From an uncultured Clostridia bacterium (GTDB taxonomy: Bacteria > Bacillota > Clostridia > TANB77 > CAG-508): a stretch of 9,811 bases of DNA. The notes under the pieces are model-generated. The model was not told where the DNA came from. It saw only the letters and a list, made by a program, of their open reading frames with translations, and did not search any database. A program made the translations under genes and the position numbers. The stretch covers positions 1 to 9,811 of the forward strand of contig CALXJO010000034.1 of the NCBI GenBank assembly GCA_944388645.1. Reading direction: 5' to 3'. Shown here piece by piece: positions 1-6,772 of this stretch (the first letter of the stretch is position 1; each line of letters begins with the position of its first letter).

Positions 1-74
1 CCTTTACATACTGCAACTGCAAAAGCATCCATTGCAACACCTATACTAATAAAAATAACTTCTAATATGTCCAT
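1..74 (-). CDS. mntP: MntP-family manganese efflux pump, N-terminal fragment (cut by window edge)
   Basis: Only the first 24 codons lie in the window; the gene continues past base 1. The ATG is at 72-74, with a GGAGAT ribosome site at 78-83. The visible peptide begins MDILEVIFISIGVAMDAF and ends AVAVCK. It reads as a first hydrophobic helix carrying the MDAFAV signature typical of the MntP (DUF204) family of small six-helix membrane proteins that export Mn2+. The membrane-embedded Asp of that signature is present. The gene lies downstream of the ABC exporter operon, separated by a hairpin terminator, so it is probably a separate transcription unit. No yybP-ykoY-type manganese riboswitch could fit in the short leader. 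Family assignment rests on this short segment, so it is good but not certain. Confidence 0.75.
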   Translation of the reverse strand, partial: MDILEVIFISIGVAMDAFAVAVCK

Positions 75-136
75 CTTATCTCCAAATTAATTAATATGTT
101 ACAATGTATATTCATAATATAAAATTTATATTACTT

Positions 137-163
137 TAAAAACACTGGTCTTATAAACCAGTG
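137..163 (-). terminator. Intrinsic terminator of the ABC exporter operon
   Basis: The arms CACTGGT (143-149) and ACCAGTG (157-163) form a perfect 7-bp stem with a 7-base loop. Read on the minus strand, the stem is followed by a short U-rich tract (137-142). It begins four bases after the stop codon of the last permease, which fits the end of that operon. Confidence 0.75.
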
Positions 164-166
164 CTT

Positions 167-943
167 TTATGAACCTGTTGATTTGTATTTTCTTATTCCT
201 ATCTTCCATACTGCATAACATGGAATTATAAAAATAAGCGTAAATATTGGAAGTAACATATATAATTTATTATCAGTTCTGCCTATAAGATACAATAATG
301 GGTAATAGTTAACTAATGCAATTGGTAATATGTACGTGAAAAAGTTTTGTACCCATTTTTGATAAATATTTAATGGATATTGTGCCAAGTCTCTTGTTCC
401 ATCTGTAAATATATTCATTATTTCTAAACTTTGTGTTGTAAAAAAGGTTATTCCAGCTTTTAAAATGAATAAACTTGCATAAATTACTATTGTTCCTAAA
501 ATCATTAGAATAATTGTAAGTATCTTATCAGGTTGTAATAATTGTGGGTTGTTTACTAATACCCCAACAACTATTATGATTGAAACTAAAGTTCTACCAA
601 ATCTATTAAACTCAATCTCGCTTCCTAATACCTGTAATATTAATCCTTTAGGTCTTACTAATATTCTGTCAAACTCTCCATTTGAAATCATTCTATCGAA
701 ATGATCAAAACTTCTAAAAAAGCATTCTGCAAGTGAATAACCCATAAATGATACTGCAAAACATATTAATACATCTTCAAATGTGTAGCCTGCTATACTA
801 CCAAATTTATCAAATAGGAAGTAAATTGATAAAAAGGAGAAAACTGATGTTGCCATTTTTGCAACTAAAGAAATTATAAATGCTTTTCTATATTCCAAAT
901 CTGCTTTAAGTTGCATTGTAAAATATTTTAAATATAACTTCAT
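167..943 (-). CDS. ABC-2 type transporter permease (COG3694/PF06182-like)
   Basis: A 258-residue integral membrane protein that looks intact and of usual family length. It has about six hydrophobic segments: near residues 22-45, 57-75, 115-132, 140-165, 203-222 and 229-248. The segment around residues 86-100, with ISNGEFDRILVRPKG, matches the cytoplasmic motif of ABC-2 permeases that work in pairs with a related permease (normally a SGxxDxxLxRP pattern). The gene starts two bases after the stop of the preceding permease. Its AGGAGG ribosome site lies within the last codons of that gene, so translation is probably coupled. With the upstream permease and ATPase it forms the usual three-gene exporter. 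The substrate cannot be told from sequence. It carries no frameshift, unlike its two operon partners. Confidence 0.85.
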   Translation of the reverse strand: MKLYLKYFTMQLKADLEYRKAFIISLVAKMATSVFSFLSIYFLFDKFGSIAGYTFEDVLICFAVSFMGYSLAECFFRSFDHFDRMISNGEFDRILVRPKGLILQVLGSEIEFNRFGRTLVSIIIVVGVLVNNPQLLQPDKILTIILMILGTIVIYASLFILKAGITFFTTQSLEIMNIFTDGTRDLAQYPLNIYQKWVQNFFTYILPIALVNYYPLLYLIGRTDNKLYMLLPIFTLIFIIPCYAVWKIGIRKYKSTGS

Positions 944-945
944 CT

Positions 946-1774
946 CTAACCTCCTTGCACAATAACTCTTGATAGTTGTTTATTTAGTAAATATCTTCCG
1001 AGTAATGTAAGTCCTACAAGCCATACCACTTGTATTACCAGTATTTGCGTGATTTCTGTAGGGTTATTTATATAACCATTGTAAATATTGAAAGATACAT
1101 TTTGCATGTAATAAAAAGGTGTAAATTTAAGTATATTTACTACTGGCTCTGGCATAAATGGTATTGGAATTAGTCCTCCAGAACAAAAATTATATATTAA
1201 ATCAAATGTTGTTCTTATGCCTTGTGAGGTTATTGTTCTCATAATTACTGTGTACATTACCATTATAAATGCGAGCATAATTCCAATAGAAAAAATTAAT
1301 GTAATTATAGAAATTATTAATGCTCCAATACTTACAGGTGGCATTAGACGATAATCTCCTAAAAAAGGAAGTGAACATATTATAATTATTGGTAGTGCAC
1401 GTAGTAACATGCATGCAATTTTCTTTCCAAATGTTTTAGCATGCCAGATTAGATATAATCCAACTGGTTTTACAAGCTCTAATGCAATGTCTCCGCGTTC
1501 TTGCAGACTCTAGAATGTCATTGTCTAAAGACCATATGCTAAATAAAGAATAAAATGCTTGACCAAGCCAAATATATGTACACATTTGAGGAATTGTATA
1601 ATCACTTGCACTTCCATCTGATAAAAATGCAGAATATAGCATTATATACATTCCTCCCCAAGCAAATTGAGTAAAGATTCCTGCAATTGCAGCTATTTTA
1701 TATTGTATTTCATTAAGAAATTTTATTTTAAAATAAGCAAAATAAGTTTTAAGTTTTGTAAATATTTTTCTCAT
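946..1774 (-). pseudogene. ABC-2 type transporter permease (COG4587-like) with one +1 frameshift
   Basis: The intended product is about 275 residues, the partner permease of the downstream gene. The start chosen is ATG 1772-1774 (MRKIFTK), preceded by AAAGGGG at suitable spacing. Frame 1 runs for 93 codons, ending ILESART, then reaches CGG at 1493-1495. Skipping one base resumes on GGA as GDIALELVKPVGLYLIW, the conserved ABC-2 permease motif after SGD/TGD. The second frame then stays open to TAG at 946-948. Without the shift, translation ends after about 25 unrelated residues (ending SNLAC). Apart from this site there are no stops or gaps, and hydrophobic segments follow throughout. It is typed as a pseudogene because the frame is broken. 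A sequencing error or recoding is equally open, since two similar breaks lie in the ATPase just upstream. Confidence 0.7.
1493..1495 (-). other. Frameshift site A: zero-frame CGG, +1 frame resumes on GGA
   Basis: On the minus strand the codons read AGA ACG CGG AGA. Skipping one base gives AGA ACG GGA GAC (R T G D), the expected permease motif. The exact extra base is ambiguous: removing a different C gives AGA AGC GGA GAC (R S G D), also family-like. Either way the frame after the shift begins on GGA, or AGC GGA. Confidence 0.8.
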
Positions 1775-2553
1775 ATTAAAAACCCCTTTCAAAAAATTTT
1801 TTGTAGTTTATTTAAATCTGATATTCTTTATATAAATTTGCTACTACATCATCTATAGGGGTATTTTTAACTTCTAAATCTAAAACTTCTATGTTATTAC
1901 TTATATAAATAATTGCATCTGCAAGCTTTATTTTGCTCTCATCAACTTCAATTTTTACTTGGTCTTTGTCTTTTTCTAAAATTTTCATGCCTGGTATTAA
2001 TTCTATTATTCGCCCTTTATATTTTACATTTAATATTTTTTTAGTGTATTTTTTGGTTAGACTGTTTAAACTTCCATCTAAAAGAAGTTTTCCTTTTCCA
2101 ATTAAAATTACTCTTTTAGTTAACGCTTCTATATCTCCTGTATCGTGTGTTGTTAGTATTATTGTAGTATTTTTTTCTTTGTTTATCTTTTTTATAAAGT
2201 TTCTAACTGCTATTTTAGATGTGCTATCTAGTCCTATTGTTGGCTCATCTAAAAATACAATTTTAGGGTCATGCAAAAAAGCTGCTGCAATCTCACATCT
2301 CATTCTCTGCCCTAAACTTAATTGTCTTGTCGGTGTTCGTATTATCTCTTGTATATTTAACATATCTGTTAACATTTCTTTTTGTTTTTTATATTTTTCA
2401 TCAGGTATATTATATATTTCTTTTAATAATTCAAAAGAATCTACTACAGGTACATCCCACCAAAGACCTGACCTATTGCCAAATACAACACCTATGTCTT
2501 TTACATATTCTTTTCTTTGTTTATATGGAACCATTCCATTAATTTTGCATGTT

Positions 2554-2556
2554 CCG
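2554..2556 (-). other. Frameshift site C: CGG in the ATPase after Walker A, +1 frame resumes on GGA
   Basis: In the frame restored by site B the codons read AGC TCA CGG AAC ATG CAA AAT TAA. Skipping one base gives AGC TCA GGA ACA TGC AAA ATT (S S G T C K I), the expected strand after Walker A in this family. The local sequence CACGGAA is the same as at site B, 52 bases upstream. Confidence 0.85.
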
Positions 2557-2605
2557 TGAGCTAGGAGTTAATATTCCACACATTATTTTTATTGTGGTTG
2601 ATTTT

Positions 2606-2608
2606 CCG
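2606..2608 (-). other. Frameshift site B: CGG inside the ATPase Walker A, +1 frame resumes on GGA
   Basis: The zero frame reads GGT GCA CGG AAA ATC. Skipping one base gives GGT GCA GGA AAA TCA ACC (G A G K S T), a perfect Walker A. The interruption is therefore unambiguous at the protein level, although the extra base could be the C, or the A before it. Confidence 0.9.
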
Positions 2609-2856
2609 TGCACCATTTGGTCCTATGTATCCTACCATCTCTCCTTCGTTTATTTTAAAAGATATGTTATCTAGTGCTTTTACTTCTGTATATTCTCTTT
2701 TAAAATAACTTTTAAATGCATTTTTTAATCCAGCATTTCTTTTTGATACTTTGTACGTTTTTGAAATTTGTTCTAATTCTATCATTTCTTACTCCTTTCT
2801 TTTAGAAAAAAATATGAACTTTTCACTCCTCCTTTCAATTTAAATTTTTGCCACGG

Positions 2857-2899
2857 AAAAAATACCAAATACAAAGAATATATCTTTATATTTGGTATT
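2857..2899 (-). terminator. Strong intrinsic terminator upstream of the ABC operon
   Basis: The arms at 2862-2876 and 2884-2898 pair over 15 bp with one mismatch (ATACCAAATA core) around a 7-base loop. Read on the minus strand, the stem is followed by six U residues (2857-2862). It ends the short RNA that starts near 3045 and lies only about 70 bases before the ATPase start codon. It could therefore be a plain terminator of a small RNA, the end of the surface-protein operon, or an attenuator for the exporter operon. Confidence 0.8.
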
Positions 2900-2980
2900 A
2901 TATGATTTTTAAACTTCTTAAGCACTTTGCAAACCTTTTATGTTTTATAGCATCTGAGACTTTAACGAAAAATCATATAA
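2898..2980 (-). repeat. 13-bp perfect inverted repeat next to the terminator
   Basis: TTATATGATTTTT at 2898-2910 is the exact reverse complement of 2968-2980. The inner 57 bases hold the 3' end of the 5S-like segment. The inner arm (2898-2910) abuts the terminator stem, so the two stems could stack, and the repeat could compete with helices of the 5S-like fold. Its role is unknown. Confidence 0.65.
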
Positions 2981-3049
2981 TCCTATAAAAATAGAGTTTG
3001 ACTTCTGTGTTCGGAATGTTTACAGGTTCTCTCTATAATCGACAGATTT
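2950..3049 (-). rRNA. Divergent 5S rRNA-like RNA (solitary; may be a degenerate copy or a regulatory RNA)
   Basis: On the minus strand, 2992-3018 contains ATTCCGAACACAGAAGT followed by CAAACTCTA. This closely matches the most conserved part of bacterial 5S rRNA (loop B, helix III and loop C, usually ATTCCGAACACAGAAGTTAAGCTCT). Helix III can form as CTGT (3022-3025) with ACAG (3005-3008), closing a 13-base loop as in 5S. Helix II can form as TAGAG (3031-3035) with CTCTA (2992-2996). A short helix I can form from ATCTG (3043-3047) with CAGAT (2952-2956). The 3' half, normally the GCCGATGGTAGT and GAGAGTAGG regions of helices IV and V, is not recognisable and is AT-rich. The total is about 100 bases against roughly 115-120 for a normal 5S. 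No 16S or 23S gene is near. A good promoter sits at the right distance and an intrinsic terminator follows. It is therefore probably transcribed, but I doubt it is a functional ribosomal 5S. Confidence 0.5.
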
Positions 3050-3050
3050 C

Positions 3051-3080
3051 ATTCTACTACTGTAGTTATTGGTTTGTCAA
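3051..3080 (-). promoter_or_regulatory. Sigma-A type promoter for the 5S-like RNA
   Basis: On the minus strand there is a perfect -35 TTGACA (3075-3080), an 18-base spacer and a -10 TAGAAT (3051-3056, five of six consensus bases). The predicted start is near 3044-3046, at the 5' end of the 5S-like segment. The -35 box overlaps the TGA stop of the cohesin-like gene. Confidence 0.65.
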
Positions 3081-4318
3081 GGATTTTTTGATTTTTTTAT
3101 TATCAAAAATACTATTAAAACAACTAAAATGCAAGCAATGATAATAATTATTACATTATTTCTCTCTTCATTTTGTTCTGTTTCTTCCTGTATTTCTTCT
3201 ATTTCAATATTCTCCTTTGTTTCATTATTTACTGTAGCTATTAGTTTTTCTGCTTTTCTTATTTGCTCTTGTTGTTCTTTCTCATATACTTTTTGTTCTT
3301 CTTCTGTTCTTCTATGAACTGTTACTTCATATTTTTTATTTGTTATTCCATCTTCTGCAGTAACATTAATCAAAATTTTGTTGTCTCCTATTTGCATTAC
3401 ATCATCTTTCTGTATTGTAACATTTGCATTCTGGTTTTGAGGAATTGCTAAAATGTCTATTGTTTCTATACTATTATCAATTTCTACTCTATATTCTGTA
3501 TATTGTACATCTGAAAATTCTGGAATTAAAGTTCCTTGTCTTATTGCTAAAATTTCTAGATTTGCATTTGCCTTTTCTATGTCATCTGTTTTTGTTACAT
3601 AGATTGTATAAGTTTTACTTTGTGTTCCATCTTCGGATGTTACTTTTATAGTGATAGTATTCTTTCCTAATATCATTTTTCCGCTTCCTGAAACTTCTAC
3701 TTTTGCATTTGGATTTTCTGGAATTGCTTCTACATCTAATGTGTCTACACTTTTATCTACTGTTATATAATATTCTGTAACATTTGTATCAAATTGTGGA
3801 CTTATTCCTTCATGGCTTAATCTTAAAATATCTAAATTGGCACTTGCTTTATCAAAATTTCCTTCTACATTTTGAGTTTGAACTTCTTCTGATATGTTCC
3901 AAGTAAAATTTTGCGGATTTATAACAACTTCATTTCCTTTTTCATCATAAAACTCGCCTATCACATTAATTTGTGCCAAACTTCCTGCTAAAGCTCTAAA
4001 AGTAAAAGGTCCAACTGCAATATTATTTTGTCCTTTAGCCTGACTATCAGTCCAAGTATATATAATTCTGTTTTCTGTTCCATTAGAAGTTTCTGGACCT
4101 GATATATAATCTAAATTATCATGATTATAATAAATTTCTAATGTAAAAGAAGCAATATTAGTGCTTGGAAGTTTTATTGTCAAGCTTCCTTCTTCTCCAA
4201 CTATCAACTCATTTTTATCTGCAATTATTTGCAAATCACTACTTTGAGCAAAAGATTTTTGAATTAAAAAGTATAATACTACAAATAAAATTATTATAAT
4301 CTTTTTACCTCTAATCAT
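3077..4318 (-). CDS. Membrane-anchored cohesin-like protein with two cadherin-like domains
   Basis: 413 residues. The start chosen is ATG 4316-4318 (MIRGKK), with AAGGAG seven bases upstream; an earlier in-frame ATG at 4360 has no ribosome site. Order: signal peptide (about 1-25, hydrophobic with FAQSS at the likely cleavage site). Cohesin-like beta-sandwich (about 28-145), with FTLEIYYNHDNLDYIS and FTFRALAG, the usual strand pattern of cohesins. Two cadherin-like beta-sandwich repeats (PF12733 type, about 157-244 and 250-337), each starting with an ANL-ILR/AIR motif and ending in EDG...K-Y-V. Then a charged Glu/Lys-rich coiled-coil-like stretch (338-386), a single membrane helix (388-407) and a short basic tail. 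It lacks an LPXTG signal and so should be held in the membrane, with the cohesin facing the wall. It lies downstream of the dockerin hydrolase, with palindromic repeat A between them. The obvious candidate partner is that dockerin, but this is not proven. Confidence 0.75.
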   Translation of the reverse strand: MIRGKKIIIILFVVLYFLIQKSFAQSSDLQIIADKNELIVGEEGSLTIKLPSTNIASFTLEIYYNHDNLDYISGPETSNGTENRIIYTWTDSQAKGQNNIAVGPFTFRALAGSLAQINVIGEFYDEKGNEVVINPQNFTWNISEEVQTQNVEGNFDKASANLDILRLSHEGISPQFDTNVTEYYITVDKSVDTLDVEAIPENPNAKVEVSGSGKMILGKNTITIKVTSEDGTQSKTYTIYVTKTDDIEKANANLEILAIRQGTLIPEFSDVQYTEYRVEIDNSIETIDILAIPQNQNANVTIQKDDVMQIGDNKILINVTAEDGITNKKYEVTVHRRTEEEQKVYEKEQQEQIRKAEKLIATVNNETKENIEIEEIQEETEQNEERNNVIIIIIACILVVLIVFLIIKKSKNP

Positions 4319-4377
4319 TTGACCGCTCCTTATTTTAAGTTTTATTTGTTTACCTAGCATTTTTAATATTATTGTTC

Positions 4378-4476
4378 AGAAAATTTATATATTTTAAAAA
4401 TTTTCGAGAAACGCGCAGTTTGGAACGAAGTGACAGCAAGGGGCGAAGAAAATTTGAAAAAATATATAAATTTTCT
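4378..4476. repeat. Palindromic intergenic repeat, copy A
   Basis: 99 bases bounded by perfect 18-bp inverted arms, AGAAAATTTATATATTTT (4378-4395) and its complement (4459-4476), with an inner AAATTTTC/GAAAATTT stem. The GC-richer centre carries CGCGCAG, TTTGGA and AGCAAG in order. A second copy in the same orientation is at 8628-8733. It lies between the dockerin hydrolase stop and the cohesin-like gene start. A long hairpin of this kind could affect termination or mRNA stability, or be a miniature mobile element. The rest of this 219-base gap holds the ribosome site of the next gene and no convincing promoter. Confidence 0.8.
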
Positions 4477-4537
4477 TGCTTGATTTTAAATTGCTATACT
4501 TTAGTTACAATTCACAAATATATTAATTTGTCTTAAT

Positions 4538-6772
4538 TTACTGTTCTATTAGTTTTAGCCCTAAAATATGTCTTTGTATTAATAATGAATCTAAAGATGA
4601 AGGATTTTTACCATTTTTATTAATATTTCCAGCTGTCTTAAAATAGCCTTTTAACATATCAATTTCTAAAATATGTCTTTGAAGTACTAGCAAATCTGTA
4701 CTATTTATTTTTCCATCACCATTAACATCACCATATAAAACAATATGATATTCCATTTTTATAACATTATTCTCATCTATAAAACGTATAGTGCTACCAG
4801 TTCCTGCATTTTGTGTATCTGTTAATAACTCATTTTTGCTATTGTAAATTTCAATTGTGTAAGCTGTTTGGATTTTATTTTTTATTTGCTCTACAGTCAT
4901 TTTCGTTGCATCCCAACCTGTTACCATGCTATTTTCTACTTTTAAAGATGAATCCCAATTTATTTCATCTTCTCCAATTCTTTGCACAACATTAATAGTT
5001 ATTGTTTTTGTAATATTTCCATCTTCTGTTGTAACAGTAACCGTTGTTGTACCTTGGCTTTTTCCTGTTATTTTTCCATCACTTGACACTTGTGCAATGG
5101 TTTGATTTTCTACAGAATATTTTACATTTTTATTACTTGCATCTATTGGGTAGATGCTAGGAATTATTATAAAACTATCACCTTCCTGCATTGTTAGCTG
5201 TTCTACATTTAGCTCTAAATCTGTTACAGGAGTATATACTTGTATTTCTAAAGAGCTTGATACACTATTTTCTTTTGCTTTTGCAGTAATTTTTGCTGTT
5301 CCATTTCCTACTGCTAAGACTGTTCCAGAATTATCTACTGTTAACACTTTAGTATTACTAGAAGTAAATTCTATCTCATGATTTTTAGCATCTTCTGGAT
5401 AAATTTCTACATTTAATTTTTGAGAGTCTCCCTTTTTCATAGTAGTATTTGAAGCACTTAAATTTATTTTTTCAATTTGTACTTCTGGCACTTCTTTTAA
5501 ATAACTTTGAAATACATATCCAATAATTCCATTTTCTAATTGCACTCTATCCCATAATTCTCCTTTTTGAACACCTTTTGCAATTCTAGTCATTACTGCA
5601 TTTCTATCAACGGTTGTGATAGATTCATAAGATGTTCCAGGTCCGCTTCTTACATTTAAAGTAGTAGAAACATCTGCATAAACTTTTGTATTATCTGCTA
5701 CAAAATCACTATCAGATATTGCAGGGCTTTGTACAGGAATTTCTGGCATATTGTTATATATCGGTATAATAAATGATAAATTATCTTTTAATAAATCACT
5801 GTTTACATAACCATTATAAATTAGTTTAGACTCGCTATATGGTGCTAAGACATTTGTCATATATTGATGCCAAAACAAACTTCCATCATTACTTGTTACA
5901 TGGAATTTTTGCAAATATACTGTGTCTTGACCTAAGTTAATATAACTAGAACCTATAAAAATTCCACCACCTGTTATTGCTCTTTGCTTATTATTCCATG
6001 GGATTAGATATTTGTCTTTTGTAGCTTGACTTGCACCTTTTCCATCTTTTGCATACTGCAAACCATTTTTTATTGCTCCCATTGGCTCAGATGAGCTTGT
6101 AGCTCCTATATTATAAAAATTGTATAATCCTTCAAATCCTGGAACTATTCCACTTATTGAACTATGCGATAAAAATGGACCTACTTCTTGCTTTATTCTT
6201 GAAGCTAAATGGTAGCTACTTACTTTTGATGTTCTCCCTGCATCTAATATTAAATTTGAGTATTTACTAGTCATTGTTATTTGACTTCCATTACTATCAT
6301 AGTATTGCACTATTTTATTATAAAATTCTGTACCATATAAAATCTTTTCTATTGCATTTATATTATTCGTACTTTCATCATATGATAAGCTTTCAAATTG
6401 AAATACTCTAACTTGATTTAAAAAGTTTCTTGGATCCATAGTATATTCTACTGCTCTTCTTGATGCATCCACCCAGCCTGCATCAACTTCTACATTGTAT
6501 TCACCAGGTTTTGTATTTTTCCAGGCATCTGAATATGATTTTGGAACTAAGTTCTTTCCAAATTGATTTTCATTATCAATAACATAATTCCAGTCCAAAT
6601 CTGTATATAGTGCTATAAACTTCCAGTTTGGATATTTCTTTTGTAATTCTAATAAATATGGTTTATAACTATCTGGAAAACTATCTATTCCTTCTTTTCT
6701 TTGAGCAGCATTGGATACGGTGGCAAAACTTATTAATAAAATTAACAATAATATTATTTTTTTATATTTCAT
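4538..6772 (-). CDS. Secreted GH73-type peptidoglycan hydrolase with SH3, two Big_2 domains and a dockerin
   Basis: 744 residues. Signal peptide about 1-22 (SNAAQ at the likely cleavage site). The N-terminal module FPDSYKPYLLELQKKYPNW (32-50) and the catalytic domain to about residue 340 match clostridial endo-beta-N-acetylglucosaminidases, which cut the glycan of peptidoglycan. The likely catalytic Glu is E196 in SRIKQEVG. Next come a bacterial SH3 domain (about 365-428, with LNVRSGPGTSY) and two Big_2 immunoglobulin-like domains (about 433-512 and 515-597). After them is a spacer of about 80 residues and a type I dockerin (about 680-744). The first dockerin calcium loop is canonical (D682, N684, D686, D693). 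The second has Asn for the first Asp and one extra residue (N716 to D728). The ATG overlaps the sortase stop region by 11 bases with only a weak AAAGGCGG ribosome site, suggesting translational coupling. The dockerin implies docking on a cohesin, and cohesin-like proteins flank it on both sides in the same cluster. Confidence 0.85.
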   Translation of the reverse strand: MKYKKIILLLILLISFATVSNAAQRKEGIDSFPDSYKPYLLELQKKYPNWKFIALYTDLDWNYVIDNENQFGKNLVPKSYSDAWKNTKPGEYNVEVDAGWVDASRRAVEYTMDPRNFLNQVRVFQFESLSYDESTNNINAIEKILYGTEFYNKIVQYYDSNGSQITMTSKYSNLILDAGRTSKVSSYHLASRIKQEVGPFLSHSSISGIVPGFEGLYNFYNIGATSSSEPMGAIKNGLQYAKDGKGASQATKDKYLIPWNNKQRAITGGGIFIGSSYINLGQDTVYLQKFHVTSNDGSLFWHQYMTNVLAPYSESKLIYNGYVNSDLLKDNLSFIIPIYNNMPEIPVQSPAISDSDFVADNTKVYADVSTTLNVRSGPGTSYESITTVDRNAVMTRIAKGVQKGELWDRVQLENGIIGYVFQSYLKEVPEVQIEKINLSASNTTMKKGDSQKLNVEIYPEDAKNHEIEFTSSNTKVLTVDNSGTVLAVGNGTAKITAKAKENSVSSSLEIQVYTPVTDLELNVEQLTMQEGDSFIIIPSIYPIDASNKNVKYSVENQTIAQVSSDGKITGKSQGTTTVTVTTEDGNITKTITINVVQRIGEDEINWDSSLKVENSMVTGWDATKMTVEQIKNKIQTAYTIEIYNSKNELLTDTQNAGTGSTIRFIDENNVIKMEYHIVLYGDVNGDGKINSTDLLVLQRHILEIDMLKGYFKTAGNINKNGKNPSSLDSLLIQRHILGLKLIEQ

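Larger units (their letters stand above)
1812..2785 (-). pseudogene. ABC transporter ATPase (COG4586-like) with two +1 frameshifts
   Basis: Reconstructed with two single-base skips, the protein is 323 residues, the normal length for this exporter ATPase. ATG is at 2783-2785 with AAAGGAG at 2792-2798. Walker A is GPNGAGKST (55-63), but only after the first shift at 2606-2608. Without it the peptide reads GPNGARKIN and stops after residue 74. A second shift at 2554-2556 is needed 17 codons later to reach SSGTCKING. Then follow a Q-loop region FGNRSGLWWD (101-110, where the family usually has FGQ), signature LSLGQ (155-159), Walker B with LDEP (178-181), and the H-loop TTH (His213). The last 100 residues are a typical accessory domain. 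Everything except the two sites is well preserved. It heads the operon with the two permeases. If the shifts are real and not recoded, there is no ATP-binding subunit and the exporter is dead. Confidence 0.75.

Noticed and set aside
1775..1792. TTG at 1790-1792 as start of the first permease (reading MKGVFN)
   Set aside because: The AAAGGGG lies inside those codons and is correctly spaced for the ATG at 1772-1774.
1933..2559. Long plus-strand open frame of 208 codons opposite the ATPase
   Set aside because: It is the antisense shadow of a well-recognised ATPase, has no ribosome site and gives a low-complexity hydrophobic peptide with no recognisable domain.
2782..2826. Possible 14-residue leader peptide (GTG 2824-2826 to TGA overlapping the ATPase ATG), near a strong AAAGGAGGAG at 2826-2835
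   Set aside because: The ribosome site abuts the GTG with too little spacing, and no other start lies at a normal distance. The purine run remains unexplained, but a peptide is not supported.
4319..4360. Upstream ATG at 4360 as start of the membrane cohesin gene (MLGKQIK)
   Set aside because: There is no ribosome site before it, while AAGGAG stands correctly before the ATG at 4316-4318, which begins a proper signal peptide.
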